From the NCBI GenBank assembly GCA_964542315.1, contig CAZIUA010000028.1, positions 1-28,593 of the forward strand: 28,593 nt of DNA. Direction: 5' to 3'. The notes below the pieces were generated by a model. The model had not been told where the DNA came from. It ran no database searches and saw only the letters and a list, made by a program, of their open reading frames with translations. A program made the translations under genes and the position numbers. Origin of the DNA: UBA11524 sp964542315 (GTDB lineage Bacteria > Bacillota > Clostridia > Christensenellales > Aristaeellaceae). Of this stretch, positions 6,185 to 13,478 are shown one piece after another; position 1 is the first letter of the stretch, and the number at the start of each line of letters is the position of its first letter.

Positions 6185-8083
6185 TTACCCCTTCATGGAC
6201 TCCGCCCACACCTTGATGCGGGCCAGCAGATCCTCATTGGTGGCGGCCTTCTCCAGCATGGAGGTCAACTCCTTCACGGCATTTTCCGCCGGCAGGTGGC
6301 CGAGCATCTCGCGCAGGAGCTTCAGCCCTTCGGTGTGCGCAGGGGAGAGGATGGCTTCAGCGCGGCGGGTGCCGCAGCGGGCCAGGTCGTAGGGCGGATA
6401 CACACCGGCACGGGCCAGATTGGTGTCCAGCACGAGCTCCATGTTCGCCGCGCCGCGGAAATCGCCCACCACGCTGTCATCGGCCTTGACGCCGCTGTCG
6501 GTGTTCATGGTGGCGATCACCGTCAGGGAGCCGCCTTCGCGCAGGCAGCGCGCCGCACCAAAGAGACGCTTGGCCTTCTGCAGGCTCTGGGGGCTGATCA
6601 TGCCCGGCACAGCGCGTCCGGCCTGCATCGCGGCAGTGGAGATGGTGCGGATGAGCGTGGTCAGGCTGTCCACCAGGATGATGACATCCTGCTTCATCTC
6701 GGCCAGGCGCTGGGCGCGTTCGCTGACCAGATCAGCCATGCGCAGGTGGCTTTCGGGCGCCATGTCGAAGGTGGAAGCCACCACATGGCACTGCACGGCC
6801 TCGCGCACGAGGGTGACGTTCTCAGGCGTTTCGTTGAAGAGCAGGAGGATGACCTCCGCCTCGGGGTGATTCTGGGTGATGGCATTGGCCAGACGGGTCA
6901 GCAGACGGGTCTTGCCGGTGCCGGGGCCGCACTGGATCAGTCCGCGCTGGCCAAAGCCGATGGGCGTGATCAGATCCATCAGGCGCAGATCAGCGGACTG
7001 GGGCGCGTCCGTGCATTCGAGCTGGATACGGCGCGTGGGGTAGATGGGCGTCATGCTGTCGAAGCTGGGACGGGTCGCGGCGGCCTCGGGGGACTGCCCG
7101 TTGACCTGGCTGACCACCAGCAGCGCGGGATACTTGTCGCCGTCGCGCTGGGGACGCACCTTGCCGCAGATCAGATCGCCTGTGCGCAGGCTGAAGCGGC
7201 GCACCTGTGCGGCGGACACATAAATATCGCGCGCGGAGGCGACCATGTTCTCATTCCGCAGGAAGCCGTAGCCTTCCGGCAGGATTTCCAGCACGCCGGT
7301 GGTCTCGGGATAATCCACCGCCTGGGAGATTTCGCTCGCCGTCGGATTCACGGTGAACGGCGCGGCCTCATGCCCGTAATTCTGACGGGGCTGATAGCTG
7401 CTGCGCTGTTCATAGGTGTTCTGGCGCTGCTCATATGCAGGCTGACGCTGCTCGTACGCGGGCTGGTGTTGCTCGTATGCAGGCTGACGCTGCTCATACA
7501 CAGGCTGACGCTGCTCGTACGCGGGCTGACGCTGCTCAAAGCCACGGCTCTGGAAGCGCCCGCCGTCGCCGTAGTTGTTGCGGTTCTGGTTGAAATTGCC
7601 ACGGGGGGCCTCGCTGCGCATCGGACGCTCTTCCTCATGAGGGAGATCAGTCGATGCCGCCGGGCCGAAACGGGAGTGGAAGCTGGTCGCACGGGTGGCC
7701 GATGTGCGCGCGGCATCCGACGGGGCAGGGGAGCGCTGTGCAGCCGGGCGTCCATAGGCCGGCGCCTGATACGCGGGCTTGCTGTTGAAGCGCGGCGCCT
7801 GATAGGCCTGCTTGAACTGGGGCTGGGCGGCCTCCGTGGCAGGGGCAGGGGTTTCAGCCGGTGCGGCAGGCGCTTCCTGTTCAGGGGCGGATCCTGCGCT
7901 GGGCTGTTCGGGCGCTGCAGCAGGCGCTTCAGGGGCCTGCGCGGCTTCGCTGGAGGCGATGGCCTGGCTCAGCTTCTCGATGATGCCCTGCTTGGAAATG
8001 CCTGCGCTCAGCGGCACATGTAGCTCCTTGGCGATTTTGCGCAGTTCAATCACGGTTTTGCTATTCAGATCGTATTCTGCCAT
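6185..8083 (-). CDS. rho: Transcription termination factor Rho (divergent, with disordered insert)
   Basis: Rho is the hexameric RNA-dependent helicase that ends transcription. This 632-residue copy has an N-terminal Rho_N helical domain (1-43), then an Ala/Pro- and Gln/Asn/Arg-rich low-complexity insert (about 44-255) with YEQRQPA repeats. A cold-shock-like RNA-binding OB fold follows (about 261-330), then the RecA-like motor with GPGTGKT (386-392), VDSLT (471-475) and the arginine finger in CGTRR (571-574). Compared with E. coli, the near-invariant PPKAGKT P-loop is GPGTGKT, and the equivalents of Arg212, Arg269 and Arg353 are Thr, Thr and Gly. The start at 8083 (MAEYDL) has AGGAGG 5 bases upstream; that site lies right after the stop of the upstream methyltransferase, so the two genes are probably co-transcribed. 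It could be the only Rho or a specialised paralogue. Confidence 0.93.
   Translation of the reverse strand: MAEYDLNSKTVIELRKIAKELHVPLSAGISKQGIIEKLSQAIASSEAAQAPEAPAAAPEQPSAGSAPEQEAPAAPAETPAPATEAAQPQFKQAYQAPRFNSKPAYQAPAYGRPAAQRSPAPSDAARTSATRATSFHSRFGPAASTDLPHEEERPMRSEAPRGNFNQNRNNYGDGGRFQSRGFEQRQPAYEQRQPVYEQRQPAYEQHQPAYEQRQPAYEQRQNTYEQRSSYQPRQNYGHEAAPFTVNPTASEISQAVDYPETTGVLEILPEGYGFLRNENMVASARDIYVSAAQVRRFSLRTGDLICGKVRPQRDGDKYPALLVVSQVNGQSPEAAATRPSFDSMTPIYPTRRIQLECTDAPQSADLRLMDLITPIGFGQRGLIQCGPGTGKTRLLTRLANAITQNHPEAEVILLLFNETPENVTLVREAVQCHVVASTFDMAPESHLRMADLVSERAQRLAEMKQDVIILVDSLTTLIRTISTAAMQAGRAVPGMISPQSLQKAKRLFGAARCLREGGSLTVIATMNTDSGVKADDSVVGDFRGAANMELVLDTNLARAGVYPPYDLARCGTRRAEAILSPAHTEGLKLLREMLGHLPAENAVKELTSMLEKAATNEDLLARIKVWAESMKG
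7403..7537 (-). repeat. 21-bp tandem repeats in rho (YEQRQPA heptads)
   Basis: Residues 183-227 of Rho consist of about six and a half copies of a 7-residue unit, YEQRQPA with variants (YEQRQPV, YEQHQPA, YEQRQNT). The DNA copies differ mainly at third positions, so the array is probably not brand new. Copy number could vary between strains. Confidence 0.9.
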
Positions 8084-8097
8084 GGCGTCCTCCTTGA

Positions 8098-9108
8098 TCA
8101 ATCGCGTCGCGCCACGACAAAGTCGCGGTTGACGGCCTGTTCCACATAATGTTCGAAATCGTCATACGGCGCATCTGTCAGGGGCGTGAAGCCTGCATCG
8201 GCAAGCATCTGCACCAGATCGGCCTTCTTGAGCGTCAGCGTGTTGAAGGACAGCGCCGCCGCACCGCCCTTGCGGAGGGCTGCATGCCACTGGGGCAGCG
8301 CGCGCTCCAGCACTGAGCGGAAGGAACCTGCGCGCCCGTGCCCGGAGGGCGCATGCTGCACGCCGTAGGGCAGGTCGGACACCAGGAGGTGCGCAGGGGT
8401 CTTGCGGCACAGGTCGCCCGTCAGGCTGGTGTCAGCCAGATACAGGCTCAGCGTGCGCGTGTCGCCCGCGCGGAAGGCATCGCGCGTGGCCGCGGTGGTG
8501 TAGATCGCCGCCGGGATCGCCTTCTTGCCGATGGTGCGGCTGTTCTGATCCAGCTTGTGCTTCATCCGGTGATACTGCATGTAGCGCTCGAAATAATCGG
8601 CGCATTCCTTCAGGTCGCGGTTGTCGATGTCCACGCCGATGGCGTTCATGCCCTGCTGCAGGGCGACGAAGCAGGTCGTGCCGCGGCCGCACATCGGGTC
8701 TAGGACGGTCAGCGGTTCTGCGGCGGACATGAAATCCGTCGCGGACAGGGCGCAGTTGAGCATCATGTGGGTGAAGACCGCGCTGGTCTTGCCCTTGTAT
8801 TTGAGCACCTCCGCCAGATCAGCCGGCAGATAGTCGTGGCTGACCTTCTCCAGCGGGCGCAGCAGCTCGCCCTCCTGCTGGCAGAGCATCAGCGCGGCGG
8901 AATGCATCGACAGCGCGGAGATCTGCGCAGGGGACAGCTCGTCCGCCTCAAAACGCAGGAAAGAAACGCCGCCGACCGTGCAAGGCTCGACGTCCGTTGT
9001 GAGGCCGATACGCTGAAGCAGGCAGGACAGTTCAGCCCGGCCGAGTTTCGTCTGTGCATCGCGATAGCGGATATTTGCATGTGGCGTCAATTGAAAAAGA
9101 TAGACCAT
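8098..9108 (-). CDS. Trm11/THUMP-like methyltransferase
   Basis: A 336-residue protein with a SAM-dependent Rossmann methyltransferase domain: motif I LDPMCGRGTT (about 136-145), the acidic ribose-binding GVDID, and an amino-methyltransferase-type catalytic SDLPYG motif (equivalent to NPPY/DPPY). That combination is typical of N2-guanine tRNA methyltransferases (Trm11/TrmN-like) and some N6-adenine enzymes. The N-terminal about 110 residues are probably a THUMP-like RNA-binding part but I see no clear motif. RNA guanine methylation is the best inference. GAGG lies 6 bases before the ATG. Its own promoter is at 9158-9186 and rho starts 14 bases after its stop. Confidence 0.78.
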   Translation of the reverse strand: MVYLFQLTPHANIRYRDAQTKLGRAELSCLLQRIGLTTDVEPCTVGGVSFLRFEADELSPAQISALSMHSAALMLCQQEGELLRPLEKVSHDYLPADLAEVLKYKGKTSAVFTHMMLNCALSATDFMSAAEPLTVLDPMCGRGTTCFVALQQGMNAIGVDIDNRDLKECADYFERYMQYHRMKHKLDQNSRTIGKKAIPAAIYTTAATRDAFRAGDTRTLSLYLADTSLTGDLCRKTPAHLLVSDLPYGVQHAPSGHGRAGSFRSVLERALPQWHAALRKGGAAALSFNTLTLKKADLVQMLADAGFTPLTDAPYDDFEHYVEQAVNRDFVVARRD

Positions 9109-9157
9109 GAAATTCCTCTTTCTGGATGAATAGTCAATGGAAACATTGGGATAATTC

Positions 9158-9186
9158 AGTATATCAAATATTATTCAATTATGCAA
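9158..9186 (-). promoter_or_regulatory. Promoter of the methyltransferase-rho unit
   Basis: The minus strand has TTGCAT (9186-9181), 17 bp, TATACT (9163-9158). It points away from the tRNA-Leu(GAG) promoter 45 bp further on. Confidence 0.65.
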
Positions 9187-9230
9187 GGGTCATTCGCGGT
9201 GAAATTTGCATGAAATCGTGCGATTCACCC

Positions 9231-9259
9231 TTGACAAGCGCAGGAATGTTTGCTATAAT
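9231..9259 (+). promoter_or_regulatory. Perfect-consensus promoter of tRNA-Leu(GAG)
   Basis: TTGACA (9231-9236), a 17-bp spacer and TATAAT (9254-9259) lie 20 bases before the tRNA. Confidence 0.92.
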
Positions 9260-9279
9260 CTTCATTGCTGTCATGGCAT

Positions 9280-9361
9280 GCGGTCGTGGCGGAATCGGCA
9301 TACGCGCACGTTTGAGGGGCGTGTTCTGAAAGGAGTACGGGTTCAAGTCCCGTCGACCGCA
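9280..9361 (+). tRNA. tRNA-Leu (anticodon GAG), no encoded CCA
   Basis: Acceptor arms GCGGTCG / CGACCGC pair perfectly, discriminator A is at 9361, and the next bases are CGA, so CCA is not encoded. The anticodon loop TTGAGGG gives GAG, reading CUC and CUU. The extended variable arm is that of a leucine tRNA. Confidence 0.93.
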
Positions 9362-9370
9362 CGAATGGGT

Positions 9371-9399
9371 CGGGAATTATCTGATTCCCGGCTTTTTTT
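9371..9399 (+). terminator. Intrinsic terminator of tRNA-Leu(GAG)
   Basis: The stem CGGGAAT / ATTCCCG with a six-base loop is followed by GC and seven T residues. Confidence 0.9.
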
Positions 9400-9431
9400 G
9401 TGCTTTCATCCTCCTTTTCTTCCGTGCCGCG

Positions 9432-9459
9432 TTGAAAAACACCCGATCTGTGCTATAAT
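9432..9459 (+). promoter_or_regulatory. Promoter of the WR-DGS repeat protein gene
   Basis: TTGAAA (9432-9437), 16 bp and an extended -10 (TGC-TATAAT, 9454-9459) lie 36 bases upstream of the start codon. Confidence 0.75.
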
Positions 9460-9495
9460 GGATCCAACGAATGCAGAAGATGGGGGTGATCTCAC

Positions 9496-11145
9496 ATGGC
9501 CAAGGACAAATCCCGCGACAGCTGGCTGGACAAACCCTTCGGCGGAATTTTCGACTTCAACGGCGATGGAAAAGAAGACCTGTTTGAGCAGTCTGTCGGC
9601 ATCGGGATGGTTCACAATTTGCTGGGCAGAAAGAAAAAGAAAGATCCCGAGCCTGTGCAAGTGAATATGACCGCGGTCCCCTGGTTCACCACTGAACACA
9701 GCGACCCTTGGCAGACGGATGTCGACCCGTATGCCTGGCGCGAGGACTGCGAGGACGGCAGCGAATACGGCATCTACCCGGAATTTTATGAGACCAGGGA
9801 AGAATATGAAGAAGAGCTGCTGGATGCTAAGTACGGCTGGCGCGAGAACTGCGAGGACGGCAGCGAATACGGCATCTACCCGGAATTTTATGAGACTAGG
9901 GAAGAATATGAAGAAGAGCTGCTGGATGCTAAGTACGGCTGGCGAGAGGACTGCGAGGACGGCAGCGAATTCGGCGTCGATCCGGCGAACTATGAGACCG
10001 AGGAGGAATACGACGAAGCACTGAACAAGGCGCGCTACGCCTGGCGCGACACCTGCAAAGACGGCAGCAAATACGACGTTGACCCGGAGGATTACGAGAC
10101 CGAAGAGGAATACGAAGAAGCGCTGGAGGATGAGATGGAGCGGTTCTCCTGGCGCGAGGATTGCGAAGACGGCAGCGCGTTAGGTGTGGATCCGGCGGAT
10201 TTCCTGCACCTGTGCGACTATGAGGCGGCCCTGCAGGAGGCGCGCTACGCCTGGCGCAAGCACTGCGAAGATGGCAGCGAATACGGCCTTGATCCGGAGA
10301 ACTACGAGACCGAGGAGGAATACGACGCTGCGCTGGAAAAGGCGCGCTATGCCTGGCGCGACACCTGCGAAGATGGCAGCCAATACGGCATCGATCCGGC
10401 GGACTACGAATACGAAGATGAATACCAGGACGCGCTGGATGAGAAAAAGTACGCCTGGCGTATCTTTTGTGTGGACGGCAGCGAATTCGGCATCGATCCG
10501 GAGGATTATGAGACCGAGGACGAATATGAATCCGCGCTGGAGAAGGCACGCTATGCCTGGCGCGACGACTGCGAGGACGGCAGCGAATACGACGTCGATC
10601 CGGAGGATTACGAAACGCGCGAGGAATACGAAGAAGCATTGCACGAGGCAAAGTACGAATGGCGGAATTACTGCTATTACGAGGGCTTTAACTACGGCGT
10701 TGACCCGGATCGCTATGAGACCGAAGAGGAATTCGATGCTGCGCTGGAAGACGCCAGAGCGATCGTCCATTCACGTCCCACGCCCCCTGAACGTCCCGTA
10801 CGCCCCGCACAGCCGCCCCAGCAGATGCAGGTCGAGAAGCTCCCGCCGCCGATCATTCTCGTTCCGCCTGAGGATAAGAACATCTACGATATCTGCGGCG
10901 TGAACTTTCCCGGCAGCGGCGCGACGTATCACTACCTGACCAATGATCTGCCGCTGAAGATCGGCGACACCGTGATCGTCCCGGCCGGGACACACGAGGT
11001 GCATGCTGATGTCGTGTGCGTCGGCCAATACCTGTGCAGTGCAGCGCCCTACCCCGTTGGGCGCTTGAAAAAGGTGAAACAGATCGTCGAGAAAAAGGAG
11101 CATGACCATCCGGACAACGATGACACGCCGCAGCCTGTTTCATGA
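9496..11145 (+). CDS. Acidic protein of ten 34-residue WR-DGS repeats
   Basis: A 549-residue, strongly acidic protein with no signal peptide or clear membrane segment. Residues 20-28 (DFNGDGKED) form an EF-hand-like calcium loop. Residues about 79-420 are ten repeats of 34 residues (the fourth is 36) on the pattern YAWRxxCEDGSxYGxDPxxYETEEEYxxALxxA. The repeat Trp falls at 81, 115, 149, 183, 219, 253, 287, 321, 355 and 389. Each repeat has an invariant WR and, except in the last, a CxDGS-type motif. A Pro-rich linker (about 427-460) leads to a small C-terminal domain (about 461-532; LKIGDTVIVPAG, YPVGRLKKVKQIV) of a kind I associate with gut clostridial proteins of unknown role. Helical repeats serving as a protein-binding scaffold are plausible. 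A site with GGGGG lies about 10 bases before the start, which is followed by MAKDKSRDSW. It is monocistronic. Confidence 0.85.
   Translation: MAKDKSRDSWLDKPFGGIFDFNGDGKEDLFEQSVGIGMVHNLLGRKKKKDPEPVQVNMTAVPWFTTEHSDPWQTDVDPYAWREDCEDGSEYGIYPEFYETREEYEEELLDAKYGWRENCEDGSEYGIYPEFYETREEYEEELLDAKYGWREDCEDGSEFGVDPANYETEEEYDEALNKARYAWRDTCKDGSKYDVDPEDYETEEEYEEALEDEMERFSWREDCEDGSALGVDPADFLHLCDYEAALQEARYAWRKHCEDGSEYGLDPENYETEEEYDAALEKARYAWRDTCEDGSQYGIDPADYEYEDEYQDALDEKKYAWRIFCVDGSEFGIDPEDYETEDEYESALEKARYAWRDDCEDGSEYDVDPEDYETREEYEEALHEAKYEWRNYCYYEGFNYGVDPDRYETEEEFDAALEDARAIVHSRPTPPERPVRPAQPPQQMQVEKLPPPIILVPPEDKNIYDICGVNFPGSGATYHYLTNDLPLKIGDTVIVPAGTHEVHADVVCVGQYLCSAAPYPVGRLKKVKQIVEKKEHDHPDNDDTPQPVS
9736..9939 (+). 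repeat. Near-identical 102-bp tandem duplication inside the repeat gene
   Basis: The units 9736-9837 and 9838-9939 differ at only two bases, whereas other units of the array differ at many third positions. This points to recent in-frame duplication or gene conversion of one 34-residue repeat. Confidence 0.9.
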
Positions 11146-11302
11146 TCCGGATGAATCACGGGATGACACTCCGGCCCGACAGCCCCTTGCACACCGCTGC
11201 GGACGGAGCACATTTTCAGCGTTTTCTGCGGATGTTGCTTCGCGCTCAGCACGTTCGTTTTATTGAATTTGGAATTGTTCTAAATTATTTTTCACAAAGG
11301 TA

Positions 11303-11331
11303 TTGACAAAATCCGCGAAATGCCTTATAAT
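11303..11331 (+). promoter_or_regulatory. Perfect-consensus promoter of tRNA-Trp
   Basis: TTGACA, 17 bp, TATAAT. A small inverted repeat (CGTTCG at 11338-11343, CGAACG at 11349-11354) fills the short leader before the tRNA; its role is unknown. The 157 bases before it (11146-11302) hold nothing I can name. Confidence 0.92.
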
Positions 11332-11355
11332 CATATTCGTTCGCACGACGAACGT

Positions 11356-11429
11356 AGGGGTATGGTGTAATGGTAACACGTGGGTCTCCAAAACCTTTGT
11401 TCTGGGTTCGAGTCCTAGTGCCCCTGCCA
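11356..11429 (+). tRNA. tRNA-Trp (anticodon CCA), CCA encoded
   Basis: Acceptor AGGGGTA / TGCCCCT (one U-G pair) with discriminator G and an encoded CCA. The anticodon loop CTCCAAA gives CCA, reading UGG. The anticodon stem carries a terminal T-T mismatch and a G-U pair, slightly weaker than usual, but the loop and T-arm are normal. Confidence 0.93.
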
Positions 11430-11433
11430 GAAA

Positions 11434-11461
11434 GTCAGTTTCGCAAGAAACTGGCTTTTTT
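11434..11461 (+). terminator. Intrinsic terminator of tRNA-Trp
   Basis: The stem GTCAGTTTC / GAAACTGGC (one G-U) with a GCAA tetraloop is followed by six T residues, then G and a second T-run. Confidence 0.92.
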
Positions 11462-11608
11462 GTTTTTTCATGATATTCGGCGATCTGACGCGCGTGAAAT
11501 CATTGCTTGTATACAATGAATTCATCCGCCATGTTGAATCATTCAGCCACAAGTGTGCCTATCTTCGCCCTTCTTGAACGAAAAGCAGCAAAAAGTCATC
11601 CGGATGGC

Positions 11609-11637
11609 TTGATTTTATGCGGAGCAGATGATATACT
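11609..11637 (+). promoter_or_regulatory. Promoter of the ABC/YgbA/DUF454/HMA operon
   Basis: TTGATT (11609-11614), 17 bp, TATACT (11632-11637). Transcription should start near 11644, at the first operator-like repeat, leaving a leader of about 100 bases. The rest of the gene-free stretch 11462-11608 shows nothing I can name. Confidence 0.75.
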
Positions 11638-11643
11638 GTCTTT

Positions 11644-11659
11644 GTTAGTCACGTTTAAC
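11644..11659 (+). promoter_or_regulatory. Operator-like repeat, copy 1 (GTTAGnnACGnnTAAC)
   Basis: GTTAGTCACGTTTAAC begins 6 bases after the -10 element and so covers the expected transcription start. It shares GTTAGnnACGnnTAAC with a second copy 62 bp downstream. A repressor site is the simplest reading. The GTTAG/CTAAC arms recall DtxR-family metal-regulator boxes, but the spacing differs; that link is speculation. Confidence 0.55.
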
Positions 11660-11665
11660 CGTGCG

Positions 11666-11697
11666 ATCTGCCAGGATCCCTGTGCAGATTTTCTTTT
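11666..11697 (+). promoter_or_regulatory. Leader hairpin with T-rich tail (possible attenuator)
   Basis: ATCTGC-CAGG pairs with CCTG-(T)-GCAGAT, about 10 bp with a bulge, followed by TTTTCTTTT, inside the operon leader between the two operator-like repeats. It resembles an intrinsic terminator but the stem is imperfect. No competing anti-terminator is obvious. Confidence 0.35.
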
Positions 11698-11705
11698 GCG
11701 GATGG

Positions 11706-11721
11706 GTTAGCGACGACTAAC
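11706..11721 (+). promoter_or_regulatory. Operator-like repeat, copy 2 (GTTAGnnACGnnTAAC)
   Basis: GTTAGCGACGACTAAC has perfect 5-bp arms (GTTAG / CTAAC) around a 6-base centre and lies just before the ribosome-binding site of the first ABC gene. It matches copy 1 at 12 of 16 bases. Confidence 0.55.
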
Positions 11722-11744
11722 AATCGACGAAGGGGTTGAATTGA

Positions 11745-13478
11745 ATGATGATCAACAAACGGCTGATCGGCGCAGTACCGCAGAGCCGGAAATACATCGC
11801 AGGGAATGTGGCGGTGCAGTGGATCTCGCTGACCGCGAATATTTGCATGATGGCGAGCATCGCCGGGCTGCTTGAGCGGCTCTGCGCGGGCCAGGCGACG
11901 ACCGGGCGCATCCTGAGCACCATTGCCGTGGGGTTGATCGCACTGGTGGTGCGGTTCGTGTGTGCTATGGCGGCCAGCCGGATGGGCTACCTGTCCTCCA
12001 GGGCGGTCAAATCCACCCTGCGCGAGGCGATCTACCGCAAGCTGCTGCGGCTGGGTGCGTCCTATAGTGAGCAGGTGCGCACGTCCGAGGTCGTCCAGGT
12101 GGCGGTGGAGGGCGTTGACCAGCTGGAGACCTACTTCGGCGCGTATCTGCCGCAGTTCTTCTATGCCATGCTTGCGCCGCTGACGCTCTTCATCGTCATG
12201 TGCTTCGTCAATGTGCCGGCTGCGGTCGTTCTGCTCATCTGCGTGCCGATGATCCCCGTGGCCATCGCGGCGATGCAGACCTGGGCGAAGAAGCTGCTGT
12301 CGAAGTACTGGAGCCAGTATACCCAGCTGGGCGATACGTTCCTGGAGAACCTGCAGGGCCTGACGACCATGAAGATCTACCAGACCGATGGCCGCCAGCA
12401 TGCGCGCATGAACGAGGAAAGCGAGCGTTTCCGCCACATCACGATGAAGGTGCTCACCATGCAGCTCAATTCCATCACCATCATGGATCTGATCGCCTAT
12501 GGCGGCGCAGCCCTGGGCATGATCATGGCCGTGACGCAGTTCCGTTCCGGGCATGTGGAACTGGGCGGCGCGCTGCTGATCATCCTCCTTTCGGCGGATT
12601 TCTTTATCCCCATGCGCCAGTTGGGCAGCTTCTTCCATATCGCCATGAACGGCATGGCGGCCAGCGACAAGATCTTCCGCCTGCTGGATCTGCCGGAAGC
12701 CCATACCGGCGCGAAGGTGCCGGACAAGCATGACATCGCCGTGCACAATCTGCACTTCTCGTACGATGGCACGCGCGAGATCCTCCATGGGATCGACATG
12801 GTCTTCCCGGCGGGTTCCTTCACGGCGCTGGTCGGGGAGAGCGGCTGCGGAAAGTCCACCATCGCGTCGATCCTGACCGGCAAGAACCGCCATTTCACCG
12901 GGCAGGTCAGCATTGGCGGCATTCCGCTGGCGGATGTCAGCGAGGAAGCCCTCATGCGCACGGTGACCTACATCGGCCATGCGAGCTACCTGTTCAAGGG
13001 CAGTGTGCGGGAGAATCTGCTGATGGGCAAGCCGGATGCTGCGGATACGGCGCTCTGGGCTGTGCTGGAACGGGTGAACCTGGCGGACTTCCTGCGCGGC
13101 GAAAGTGGGCTGGATACCCTGCTGACGGAGCAGGCCTCGAACCTTTCCGGCGGACAGCGTCAGCGTCTGGCACTGGCGCGCGCGCTCCTGCATGACAGCC
13201 CGGTGTACATTTTTGACGAAGCAACCTCCAACATCGACGTGGAGAGCGAAAACGAAATCATGGCGCAGATCCACCTCCTCGCCAGGACGAAGAGCGTCAT
13301 CCTGATCTCCCATCGACTGGCCAATGTGACCCATGCGGACAATATCTATGTGATGCAGGACGGTTCCGTGGTGGAATCCGGCACGCACATGACGCTCCCA
13401 AAGGGCGGCGTGTATGACCGCCTGTGGAACGCGCAGCAGGCGCTGGAACAGTATACCGCTAAGGAGGTGATGGCATGA
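11745..13478 (+). CDS. CydDC-like ABC transporter, permease/ATPase subunit 1
   Basis: A 577-residue half-transporter: an exporter-type membrane domain of about six helices (1-310) fused to an ABC ATPase. The ATPase has Walker A GESGCGKS (364-371), signature LSGGQRQR (467-474) and Walker B FDEATSNID (490-498). The usual Q-loop glutamine is replaced: the segment reads VTYIGHASYLFKGS, with His412 at that place. The paired arrangement and sequence recall CydD/CydC, which export thiols or affect haem, but no cytochrome bd genes are nearby, so the cargo is open. AAGGGG lies 9 bases before the first of two ATGs. The last codons overlap the next gene by 4 bases (ATGA). Partner subunit: 13475-15130. 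Confidence 0.88.
   Translation: MMINKRLIGAVPQSRKYIAGNVAVQWISLTANICMMASIAGLLERLCAGQATTGRILSTIAVGLIALVVRFVCAMAASRMGYLSSRAVKSTLREAIYRKLLRLGASYSEQVRTSEVVQVAVEGVDQLETYFGAYLPQFFYAMLAPLTLFIVMCFVNVPAAVVLLICVPMIPVAIAAMQTWAKKLLSKYWSQYTQLGDTFLENLQGLTTMKIYQTDGRQHARMNEESERFRHITMKVLTMQLNSITIMDLIAYGGAALGMIMAVTQFRSGHVELGGALLIILLSADFFIPMRQLGSFFHIAMNGMAASDKIFRLLDLPEAHTGAKVPDKHDIAVHNLHFSYDGTREILHGIDMVFPAGSFTALVGESGCGKSTIASILTGKNRHFTGQVSIGGIPLADVSEEALMRTVTYIGHASYLFKGSVRENLLMGKPDAADTALWAVLERVNLADFLRGESGLDTLLTEQASNLSGGQRQRLALARALLHDSPVYIFDEATSNIDVESENEIMAQIHLLARTKSVILISHRLANVTHADNIYVMQDGSVVESGTHMTLPKGGVYDRLWNAQQALEQYTAKEVMA

Noticed and set aside
6149..8023. 624-residue plus-strand open frame opposite rho
   Set aside because: Antisense shadow of rho. 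The LTLLVRGLVLLV-type repeats are the reverse complement of the YEQRQPA heptad DNA.
9736..10750. CRISPR-like array
   Set aside because: The 102-bp periodic repeats are in frame, have no spacers and encode the WR-DGS protein repeats.
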